6,207 bases of DNA from an uncultured cyanobacterium (GTDB lineage Bacteria > Cyanobacteriota > Cyanobacteriia > PCC-6307 > Cyanobiaceae). The notes under the pieces are model-generated. The model was not told the origin of the DNA. It saw nothing but the letters and a program-made list of their open reading frames with translations, and ran no database searches. Of the stretch, positions 1 to 5,982 are shown in pieces (positions within the stretch are counted from its first letter, which is position 1; the number at the start of each line of letters is the position of its first letter). The stretch lies in contig CAIOXF010000105.1 of the NCBI GenBank assembly GCA_903862155.1, positions 1 through 6,207 on the forward strand, written 5' to 3'. The translations under genes and the position numbers were made by a program.

Positions 1-168
1 CTCACCTTTGGTTTAGCCCACCTGAGCCTCGGGGAACTGGCGCCGCTGGTGGTTCTGGGCCTGGCTCTGGGGTGGCTGCGGCTGCGCAGCGGACGGCTCG
101 CTCCCTGCGTGCTGATGCATGGGCTATGGAACGGCCTCACCTTCCTGAATCTGGTGCTGCTGGCCTGA
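1..168 (+). CDS. CPBP-family intramembrane protease, C-terminal end (partial, 5' end outside window)
   Basis: The window opens inside this gene; 55 codons in frame 1 end at TGA 166-168. The family (CAAX protease/bacteriocin-processing, Abi/Rce1-like) comprises multi-pass membrane glutamic or metallo-type endopeptidases. Two of its signature blocks are visible: an F-x-x-x-H block (FGLAH, local residues 3-7) and an H-x-x-x-N block (HGLWN, residues 40-44), separated by a hydrophobic helix and a short basic loop (RLRSGRLAP) as is usual. The EExxxR block expected upstream lies outside the window. The sequence ends a few hydrophobic residues after the last motif, so the C-terminus looks intact. In cyanobacteria such proteins are mostly uncharacterised, and the substrate cannot be told from sequence. 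The downstream gene on the same strand starts about 86 nt later if its TTG start is right, but would overlap this gene if an earlier start is used. Confidence 0.78.
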   Translation, partial: LTFGLAHLSLGELAPLVVLGLALGWLRLRSGRLAPCVLMHGLWNGLTFLNLVLLA

Positions 169-254
169 GACACGAGGGACGGGTTGGCTGCTGCCCATCT
201 GCCCTTGCTGCGGCCAGAAGGGAATGGTTCAATCGCGCAGTTCCAGCTCCCTCC

Positions 255-752
255 TTGGTCGCCTCCCCCTCACCACGGCACTACGCCGACGCGGCCGAGC
301 CCCTCACCCGCCGTGCACGCACGGCGCGCCGCAATCGCAACGCCACCACCGGTGGGCGGCAGTCACTGGAGCTAATTCAGGGATCCTTATCCCCCCGCCG
401 CATTGAACGCCAGGCCCCCTGGCTGGCGGGTCTCCACCGCGCCGCCGACGGCACTTTGGCCGGCCTAGGCCTCTGCATGCTGGCCCTCAGTGCTCTCACC
501 CTGCACTGGCAGAACCAGTGGGGCCATAGCTATCAGGCACTGGAAGGCGCCCAGGTGCTGGGCCACCGCATGCAGGAATCGGCCGCTGTGCTTGAGCAGC
601 ACCACCTGGGTGCCGTGCGCAAGCCGGGCTGGCTGGTGCCAACCAGCAGTGAGAAGCTGGTGTATCTCCCGGCGCCCAAAGCGGCCGACTCTCTCAACCC
701 CGGTGCATTGATGGCGGGCGTGCAGCTCCGTCAGATCCCTACCGGCTACTGA
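255..752 (+). CDS. Hypothetical single-pass membrane protein upstream of ftsI, FtsL-like by position and layout
   Basis: I do not recognise a named family. With a TTG start at 255 the product is 165 aa: an Arg-rich cytoplasmic N-terminus (about residues 17-60), one hydrophobic segment (about 66-85, GLGLCMLALSALTL core), then a helical stretch (about 90-120) and an extended tail with Pro-Gly-Trp and Leu-Pro-Ala-Pro patches. This short-N, one-TM, helix layout directly ahead of a septal transpeptidase resembles FtsL, which in other bacteria often sits next to ftsI; the role in divisome assembly is inference. The start is uncertain. The frame is open back to GTG 72 and also offers ATG 126, but both overlap the protease gene and the codons before 255 have weaker GC bias at third positions than those after it. 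No Shine-Dalgarno sequence supports any choice. The stop codon lies 13 nt before ftsI, which suggests co-transcription. Confidence 0.6.
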   Translation: MVASPSPRHYADAAEPLTRRARTARRNRNATTGGRQSLELIQGSLSPRRIERQAPWLAGLHRAADGTLAGLGLCMLALSALTLHWQNQWGHSYQALEGAQVLGHRMQESAAVLEQHHLGAVRKPGWLVPTSSEKLVYLPAPKAADSLNPGALMAGVQLRQIPTGY

Positions 753-765
753 TCGCGCCGCCCTG

Positions 766-2622
766 ATGACCCCGATCGCCAGCCCAGCCCGCACCCGTCG
801 CGCCGGGGCCCGGGTGGTGGCGATCCAACCCGTGCCGGCCAGACGCCTGCTGGCGGTGTATCTGCTGCTTGCTGCGGGACTCACTGGCCTGGCGGGGCGC
901 CTGGCATGGGTTCAGGTGGTGGATGGTCCCAGGCTGCAGTCGAAGGCGAGGGCCGTGCAGACCCACGCCATCACCCCGATCGGCAAGCGGCGAACGATTG
1001 TGGACCGCACCGGCCGGCTGGTGGCCCTCGATGAGCAGCGCTTCACACTCTGGGCCCACCCGCGTTACTTCAACTTCCCCGGCGACGATCCCCAAAAACG
1101 CCGAACCGCTGCCGAAACCGCCGACAAGCTGGCCCAGGTGCTGGCCCAGCCCAAGGAGGCCCTACTGGCCACCATGGGCGATCGCCGCAGCGGCGTGAAG
1201 CTGCGCACCGATCTCGACCCTGAAACGGCCGAGCGGGTGCGCAACCTTGGCATCAGCGGCCTGGATCTGGAGGCCTACCCCCACCGCATCTATCCCCAGG
1301 GCAGCCTGTTCGCCAACGTGGTGGGCTTCCTCAACCTGGAGCGCGTGCCCCAGGCAGGCCTGGAGCAGAGTCGCGACCAAGACCTGCGCCGCCAGGAAAC
1401 CACCCTGAGCATGCGCCGCGGGGCCGACGGCACCCCTTTGCCGGAGGGCCTTGCCTCCGGCTCCCTCTATGGCGATGACCTGCGCCTGCAGCTCACCCTC
1501 GACGGGCGCCTACAGCAGGTGGCCCAGCAGGCCCTGGCCAAGCAGGTGAAGCAGTGGAAGGCCAAGCGCGGCGCCGCCCTGGTGATAGACGTGCGCAACG
1601 GCGAGATGCTCGCGCTGGCCTCCACCCCCACCTACGACCCCAACCGGTTCTGGAAGTTCAAGCCCGGGCTATTCCGGGAGTGGAGCGTGCAGGACCTCTA
1701 CGAGCCCGGCTCCACCTTCAAGCCGATCAACCTGGCGGTGGCCCTGCAGGAAAAGGCGATCGACCCCGCCGGCAAGGTGAACGACAGCGGCCAACTCACC
1801 ATCGGCGGTTGGCCGATCTTCAACCACGACCGAAAGGGGAACGGAGTGATCGATTTCCCCACCGTGCTGCAGGTGTCGAGCAACGTGGGAATGGTGCAGG
1901 CCATGCACCGGGTGAAGCCGGGGCGCTTCTGGCACTGGCTTGATGTCATGGGGATCGGCGCTGCCCCCGACACCGACCTGCCCGGAGCCGTGGCCGGTGA
2001 ACTGAAGCGCCGCACCGAGTTCATCAGCCAACCGATCGAGCCGGCGGTGGCCTCATTCGGCCAGGGCTTCTCGCTCACCCCGCTGAAGCTGTTGCAGCTC
2101 CACGCCATGCTCGCCAACGGCGGCCGGATGGTGAGCCCCCACATCACCCGCGGCCTGCGCTCCGGCGAAGCGCTGGCGAGCGCCCCTGCCGGCGGCGGCA
2201 TCCAGCTGCTCGACCCGGGCGTCACCCAAACGGTGATGCGCTGGATGGAATCGGTGGTGGAACAGGGCAGCGGCAAAGGAGCCCGCATTCCCGGATACCG
2301 CATCGGCGGCAAGACCGGCACTGCCCAGAAGGCCGAGCGCGGGGTGTACATCCCGGGGGCACGCATCACCAGCTTTGTCGCCCACGTGCCGATTGAGGAT
2401 CCGCGTTATGTGGTGCTGGTAGTAGTGGATGAGCCCCAGGGAGGCAACGCCTACGGCTCCACCGTGGCCGTGCCGGTGGCCCGCCAGATCCTCGAGGCCC
2501 TGCTAGTTCTTGAAAAGATCCCTCCCTCGAGCAAGCCCACGGCCGGGGCTCCACCAAAGCCCAACGCTCCATCAGCAACCCGACACCGGCAGCAGCGGTC
2601 CCAAACCGTGAGCCAGGGCTAG
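766..2622 (+). CDS. ftsI: Class B penicillin-binding protein, septal peptidoglycan D,D-transpeptidase FtsI (PBP3)
   Basis: The 618-aa product cross-links peptidoglycan stem peptides at the division septum from the periplasmic face of the inner membrane. The order is a basic cytoplasmic N-terminus (1-27), one membrane anchor (about 28-48), a PBP dimerisation/pedestal domain (about 55-235) and a transpeptidase domain (about 265-580). All three penicillin-binding motifs are present: S316-T-F-K319 within YEPGSTFKP (Ser316 the acyl-enzyme nucleophile), S371-S-N373, and K516-T-G518 followed by T-A. The YDPN and YEPGSTFKP contexts are typical of FtsI rather than the elongation enzyme PBP2. No PASTA repeats are visible. 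The last 35 residues are a Pro/Ala/Lys/Arg/Gln-rich low-complexity tail outside the fold. Start ATG 766 leaves a normal short N-terminus. It follows the FtsL-like gene by 13 nt and precedes the transaldolase gene by 29 nt, so the three probably share a transcript. Confidence 0.93.
   Translation: MTPIASPARTRRAGARVVAIQPVPARRLLAVYLLLAAGLTGLAGRLAWVQVVDGPRLQSKARAVQTHAITPIGKRRTIVDRTGRLVALDEQRFTLWAHPRYFNFPGDDPQKRRTAAETADKLAQVLAQPKEALLATMGDRRSGVKLRTDLDPETAERVRNLGISGLDLEAYPHRIYPQGSLFANVVGFLNLERVPQAGLEQSRDQDLRRQETTLSMRRGADGTPLPEGLASGSLYGDDLRLQLTLDGRLQQVAQQALAKQVKQWKAKRGAALVIDVRNGEMLALASTPTYDPNRFWKFKPGLFREWSVQDLYEPGSTFKPINLAVALQEKAIDPAGKVNDSGQLTIGGWPIFNHDRKGNGVIDFPTVLQVSSNVGMVQAMHRVKPGRFWHWLDVMGIGAAPDTDLPGAVAGELKRRTEFISQPIEPAVASFGQGFSLTPLKLLQLHAMLANGGRMVSPHITRGLRSGEALASAPAGGGIQLLDPGVTQTVMRWMESVVEQGSGKGARIPGYRIGGKTGTAQKAERGVYIPGARITSFVAHVPIEDPRYVVLVVVDEPQGGNAYGSTVAVPVARQILEALLVLEKIPPSSKPTAGAPPKPNAPSATRHRQQRSQTVSQG
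1177..1186. repeat. HIP1 palindrome (extended form GGCGATCGCC)
   Basis: A perfect 10-bp palindrome with the HIP1 core GCGATCGC at 1178-1185, inside ftsI. HIP1 is strongly over-represented in many cyanobacterial genomes and is a methylation target there; here it serves mainly as a taxonomic marker. Confidence 0.75.
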
Positions 2623-2651
2623 CTTGAGCCCATCTCGGCGTACCCCGCCCG

Positions 2652-3818
2652 ATGGCCAATCTGCTTGATCAACTCGCCGCCATGACGGTGGTGGTCGCCG
2701 ACACCGGTGATATTGATGCCATCCGGCAGTTCACCCCGCGCGACGCCACCACCAACCCGTCCTTGATCCTGGCGGCCACCCAGATCCCCACCTACCAGGA
2801 GCTGATCGATCGGTCCCTGCGCGAGTCGCGGGAGGCCATGGGCCGTGCGGCCGGCGCCGACGCGGTCGTGAGCGAGGCACTGGATGAGATCTGCGTGACG
2901 TTCGGCAAGGAGATCCTCAAGATCGTGCCGGGACGGGTGTCCACCGAGGTGGATGCGCGCCTCAGCTACGACACCGCCGCCACGATCACCAAGGCCCGCA
3001 AGCTGATTGGCCTCTACGAAGCCGCCGGCATCGGCCGCGAGCGGGTGCTGATCAAGATCGCCTCCACCTGGGAAGGCATCAAGGCCGCCGAGGTGCTGGA
3101 AAAGGAGGGCATCCACTGCAACCTCACCCTGCTGTTCGGTTTCAGCCAGGCGGTCGCCGCGGCCGAGGCCGGTGTCACGCTGATCTCCCCCTTTGTGGGG
3201 CGCATTCTTGATTGGTACAAGAAGAGCACCGGCCGCGCCACTTATCCCGGACCGGAGGATCCCGGCGTGGTGTCGGTGACCGCGATCTTCAACTACTTCA
3301 AGACCTACGGCTACAAGACCGAGGTAATGGGGGCCAGCTTCCGCAACATCGACGAGATCATTGAGCTGGCCGGCTGCGATCTGCTCACTATCTCGCCGGC
3401 CCTGCTGGATCAGCTGCGCAGTAGCGAAGGGGTCCTGGAGCGCAAGCTGAAGCCCTTCGATCCGGGCGCCACCCAGGAGCAGATCACGGTGGACGAGCCC
3501 ACCTTCCGCACCATGCTCACGGCCGATCCGATGGCCAACGAGAAGCTCGATGAGGGCATCCGTGGCTTCACCAAGGCGATCGAAACCCTGGAGGCCCAGC
3601 TAGCCCATCGCCTCGCGGAACTGGAGGGCGGTGCCGCCTTCGGCCATGCGGTGCACGAAATCTTTCTGCTCAACGACCTCGACGGCGACGGCTGCATCAC
3701 CCGCGAGGAGTGGCTGGGCAGCGATGCGGTGTTCGATGCCCTCGACACCGACCAGGACGGACGCCTGGCTCCCGCAGACGTGCGCAGCGGGCTGGGACCG
3801 CTCTTAATCCGTCCTTGA
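2652..3818 (+). CDS. tal: Transaldolase with C-terminal EF-hand pair
   Basis: The enzyme moves a dihydroxyacetone unit from sedoheptulose 7-phosphate to glyceraldehyde 3-phosphate in the non-oxidative pentose phosphate pathway, in the cytosol. The 388-aa product is about 70 residues longer than the E. coli enzyme. Residues 1-320 form the class I aldolase barrel: D17 (VVADTGD), the TTNPSL block with N35, E99 in VSTEVDAR, the Schiff-base lysine K135 in LIKIASTWEG, and the SPFVGRI block at 179-185. Residues about 330-388 carry two EF-hand loops: 342-353 with D342, D344, D346, G347, I349 and E353 (canonical), and 365-376 with D365, D367, D369, G370, L372 and D376 (Asp instead of Glu at position 12). 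Transaldolases with this extension are, as I recall, known in cyanobacteria; calcium control is unproven. ATG 2652 puts the catalytic Asp at the position found in E. coli TalB, which supports the start. No Shine-Dalgarno sequence is visible; the upstream bases are C-rich. Confidence 0.93.
   Translation: MANLLDQLAAMTVVVADTGDIDAIRQFTPRDATTNPSLILAATQIPTYQELIDRSLRESREAMGRAAGADAVVSEALDEICVTFGKEILKIVPGRVSTEVDARLSYDTAATITKARKLIGLYEAAGIGRERVLIKIASTWEGIKAAEVLEKEGIHCNLTLLFGFSQAVAAAEAGVTLISPFVGRILDWYKKSTGRATYPGPEDPGVVSVTAIFNYFKTYGYKTEVMGASFRNIDEIIELAGCDLLTISPALLDQLRSSEGVLERKLKPFDPGATQEQITVDEPTFRTMLTADPMANEKLDEGIRGFTKAIETLEAQLAHRLAELEGGAAFGHAVHEIFLLNDLDGDGCITREEWLGSDAVFDALDTDQDGRLAPADVRSGLGPLLIRP
3675..3779 (+). 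other. EF-hand pair encoded at the 3' end of the transaldolase gene
   Basis: Codons 342-376 encode two D-x-D-x-D-G calcium-binding loops 11 residues apart, the usual spacing for a paired EF-hand. Loop 1 ends in Glu (standard bidentate ligand); loop 2 ends in Asp, which often lowers calcium affinity or shifts preference toward magnesium. The domain follows the end of the aldolase barrel after a short hydrophobic linker and is in frame with it, with no stop codon or frameshift between. Confidence 0.88.
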
Positions 3819-3879
3819 TCTTGGGGCGCCGGCCCTGCGCCACACTCGCTTCTTGGGACACCCTGCGTTGCCTCTCTCT

Positions 3880-4257
3880 GTGAACGCCCTCGACACCATG
3901 CGCGCCCTGGCTAGCAAGGGCGAAGTGATCGACGTGCCCGCCGGCGAATTGATCTTCCGCTCCGGCGAAACCGGTGACTGCATGTACGGCGTGCTGGAGG
4001 GCACGGTGCAGCTGAGCTGGAACGGCGACCAGGGCCACGAAGGCATCCAGGCCGGGGATGTATTCGGCGCCGGGGCCTTGGTGACGCCGGAGCACCGGCG
4101 CTACGGCGATGCCCGGGCCCTCAGCGATTGCAAGCTGTTGGTGATGAACCGCGAGAAGTTCCTGTTCGCTGTTCAGGAAGCGCCGATGTTCGCCATTGAG
4201 CTGCTGGGCTCGATCGACCAGCGCCTACGCGCCCTCAAGGACTGCACCAAGATCTAG
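3880..4257 (+). CDS. Stand-alone cyclic-nucleotide-binding-fold protein (CRP-like sensor domain, no DNA-binding domain)
   Basis: With GTG 3880 as start the product is 125 aa, one cNMP-binding beta-roll and little else. Typical features are the opening V-P-A-G-E-x-I-F-x-x-G-E-x-G-D (about 19-33), Y-G-V-L-E-G-x-V (36-43), and the region matching the phosphate-binding cassette (about 62-80), which aligns with E. coli CRP without gaps. In that cassette the glutamate that contacts ribose in CRP (E72) is replaced by A64; the arginine that contacts phosphate is kept (R74); the following serine is replaced by Y75. A cAMP ligand is therefore doubtful. A C-terminal helix (about 100-120) follows, and there is no helix-turn-helix, so it is not a CRP-type transcription factor on its own. 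Upstream in-frame TTG 3853 and 3868, and downstream ATG 3898, are alternative starts. The 61-nt gap from the transaldolase stop suggests possible co-transcription. Its partner and function are unknown. Confidence 0.8.
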   Translation: MNALDTMRALASKGEVIDVPAGELIFRSGETGDCMYGVLEGTVQLSWNGDQGHEGIQAGDVFGAGALVTPEHRRYGDARALSDCKLLVMNREKFLFAVQEAPMFAIELLGSIDQRLRALKDCTKI

Positions 4258-4273
4258 GAGCTTGGGGCGCAGC

Positions 4274-5398
4274 TCAGCCCCTCTGAAACAGCAGTCGCTT
4301 GATGACCCTCTGGGCGATGTCGCCGTAGCCCATCTCCCCCGAGAGAATCTGGGCAATGCGCTGCGGCGCCGTTGGGCGCTTCACCCCCAGCTGATAGCCC
4401 ACCGTCGGCACCCGGTAGAACACCTGGGCAATGCGCTTGCCCCAGGCCATCGACTCGCCCCATTCCCCCCGCATCCGGGCCGTGTAACCGGCCAGGGCCT
4501 CGGAGTTGCCGGCCAGCCAGCCCTCCACGGCTTCCGCCGCCCGGCAGCCGCTGAGCAGGGAGGGGCGCAGGCCCTCCGCCAGAAACGGATCGCACAGGGA
4601 GGCGGCATCGCCCACTACCACGGCCCCATCGTTGCGGTGGAGCGGATGGTGACCATCCCAGATGCGCAGGCGCCCAGCCCGGCGCTCACCTGCGTCGGCG
4701 CTCAGGCCAAGGCTTGGCAGCAACTGACGGAGCACGACATCGGCATCAGCCGGATCGCGACCAATGAACGTGCCCACCCCAATGCTGAATCCCCCTTCGC
4801 GGGGGAAGGCCCAGCAGAAGCCATGGCGCACCAGACCAAACTCAAAGCGGGCCGTGGAGGGTTCCGCCGGCTCACAGGCCACCTCCACCGACACGGTGTC
4901 GGCGAAGCGGGGCCGGGCAGGCCCCAGGCCCAGGGGCTGGGCCAAACAGGAGCCTGAGCCGTCGGCGATCACCACCGCGCGGGCCCGGCTGCCGTCCGGC
5001 AGCCGCCACAACCCATCGGCGCCGCGCTCCAACCCGTTCACCGCCACCCCCTGGCGAAACTCGGCCCCGGCCGCCACGGCCTGCTCCGCCAGGAAAGCAT
5101 CGAGACGGGAGCGCCGCACGATCCAGAAGGGAGCGTCGCCCGGCAGCTCGGCGATCACCGGATCCTCCAGGCACCAGGTGAAACGCACCCGCTCGATCAC
5201 CTGATCCACGGCCGGCCGCAGATCGAAGGGAAAGAGGCCCTGCACGGAAGCCGCCATCCCACCACCGCAGGGCTTGCTGCGGGGAAAGTGGGCCTGATCC
5301 AGCAGCAACACGCGCCGGCCACCATGGGCCAGATGAAAGGCCGCGGAGGCACCGGCAGCGCCGGCACCCACCACGGCCACATCCCAGGGAGTACTCAC
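4274..5398 (-). CDS. FAD-dependent oxidoreductase, geranylgeranyl reductase family
   Basis: The 374-aa product is a two-domain flavoprotein of the GR2/p-hydroxybenzoate hydroxylase fold, whose members reduce isoprenoid double bonds or hydroxylate aromatics. The order is an N-terminal Rossmann motif (VVGAGAAG, 9-16) with the ribose-binding acid D34 after the second strand; the P-x-x-K-x-C-G-G-G block (39-47) typical of the geranylgeranyl reductase family; the R-x-x-L-D segment (96-100); a W-A-F-P-R-E-G-G-F-S-I-G-V-G substrate-domain block (196-209); and the second FAD motif VVGDAASLCDPFLAEGL (261-277). It is shorter than chlorophyll-pathway ChlP (about 400-450 aa), so ChlP is not assigned; the substrate is unknown. 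No signal peptide or membrane helix is visible. The start is GTG at 5398-5396, 10 nt after the frr stop, which suggests a pyrH-frr-reductase operon. It converges on the cNMP-fold gene, with 16 nt between stop codons. Confidence 0.85.
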   Translation of the reverse strand: MSTPWDVAVVGAGAAGASAAFHLAHGGRRVLLLDQAHFPRSKPCGGGMAASVQGLFPFDLRPAVDQVIERVRFTWCLEDPVIAELPGDAPFWIVRRSRLDAFLAEQAVAAGAEFRQGVAVNGLERGADGLWRLPDGSRARAVVIADGSGSCLAQPLGLGPARPRFADTVSVEVACEPAEPSTARFEFGLVRHGFCWAFPREGGFSIGVGTFIGRDPADADVVLRQLLPSLGLSADAGERRAGRLRIWDGHHPLHRNDGAVVVGDAASLCDPFLAEGLRPSLLSGCRAAEAVEGWLAGNSEALAGYTARMRGEWGESMAWGKRIAQVFYRVPTVGYQLGVKRPTAPQRIAQILSGEMGYGDIAQRVIKRLLFQRG

Positions 5399-5408
5399 CG
5401 GAGGCGGC

Positions 5409-5948
5409 TCACACCTTGAGGATGTCGGCTTCCTTCTCGGCCAGGTGCTTCTCGATCTCGGCGATGAAGCGATCGGTGAGCTTCTGCACCTTGTCTTGTT
5501 CGTCGCGGCTCTGGTCTTCGGAGAGCTCGCCGTCTTTCTCCTGCTTCTTGATCCGGTCGATGCCGTCGCGGCGGATGTTGCGCAGCGCCACCTTGCCCTC
5601 TTCGGCGTACTTGGCGGCCACCTTGCAAAGCTCCTTGCGGCGGTCTTCGGTGAGGGGCGGAATGTTGATCCGGATCACCTTGCCGTCGTTGTTGCAGGTA
5701 AGCCCCAGATCACTCATGGCGATCGCCTTCTCGATCAGGCCCAGGGAGCCGCCGTCGAAGGGTTGGATCTGGATTGTGGTGGAGTCGGGCGTGGAGATCG
5801 TCGCCAGCGACTTCAGCGGGGTTTCAGCGCCGTAATACTCAACCGAAATCTTGTCGAGCAGGGAGGGGTTCGCGCGGCCGGTGCGGATGGTGTTGAAGGT
5901 GCGCTGGGTGGCCTCCACCGACTTGCGCATGCTGGCTTCCAGTTCCAT
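5409..5948 (-). CDS. frr: Ribosome recycling factor
   Basis: The 179-aa product works with EF-G to split the post-termination ribosome in the cytoplasm. It matches the family along its whole length (usual length about 185): helix 1 with R-T-x-x-T-I-R-T-G-R-A-N-P-S-L-L-D (16-32), the small beta domain with Y-Y-G-A-E-T-P-L (38-45) and the T-I-Q-I-Q-P-F-D block (58-65), I-P-P-L-T-E-x-R-R (96-104), then the long helices with V-A-L-R-N-I-R-R-D-G (120-129), where the conserved arginines contact 23S rRNA. The frame is open upstream to 6056, but ATG 5948 gives a normal RRF N-terminus and the upstream extension overlaps pyrH, so 5948 is chosen. There is no in-frame start between pyrH's end and 5948. 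It lies 34 nt after pyrH and 10 nt before the reductase gene; pyrH-frr is a very widely conserved pair. Confidence 0.96.
   Translation of the reverse strand: MELEASMRKSVEATQRTFNTIRTGRANPSLLDKISVEYYGAETPLKSLATISTPDSTTIQIQPFDGGSLGLIEKAIAMSDLGLTCNNDGKVIRINIPPLTEDRRKELCKVAAKYAEEGKVALRNIRRDGIDRIKKQEKDGELSEDQSRDEQDKVQKLTDRFIAEIEKHLAEKEADILKV
5719..5726. repeat. HIP1 palindrome (GCGATCGC)
   Basis: A second perfect HIP1 octamer, extended to GGCGATCGCC at 5718-5727, inside frr. Together with the copy in ftsI it supports a cyanobacterial origin. Confidence 0.75.
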
Positions 5949-5982
5949 GGCGGTAACGACGGGGTCGGAGAGGGAAACGAAA

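Noticed and set aside
169..254. Separate small gene (frames starting near 184 or 224)
   Set aside because: The frames encode Pro/Ser/Arg-rich low-complexity peptides that overlap the FtsL-like frame, with no start signal or recognisable fold.
1698..2369. Long antisense open frame (223 codons) within ftsI
   Set aside because: It lies wholly opposite an unambiguous gene, has no recognisable domain, and GC-rich coding DNA routinely leaves such frames open.
3825..3841. Terminator or riboswitch-like hairpin after the transaldolase gene
   Set aside because: A 5-bp GC stem with a 7-nt loop and no T-tract is expected by chance at this GC content, and no conserved riboswitch core is visible.
4264..4281. 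Rho-independent terminator between the convergent genes
   Set aside because: The stem is only 5 bp and no T-run follows on either strand, so it does not meet the usual intrinsic-terminator pattern.
4196..4957. 253-codon + strand frame opposite the FAD reductase gene
   Set aside because: The reductase on the - strand has clear FAD motifs through this region; the + frame is Gly/Ala/His/Arg-rich without domain features and is a shadow.
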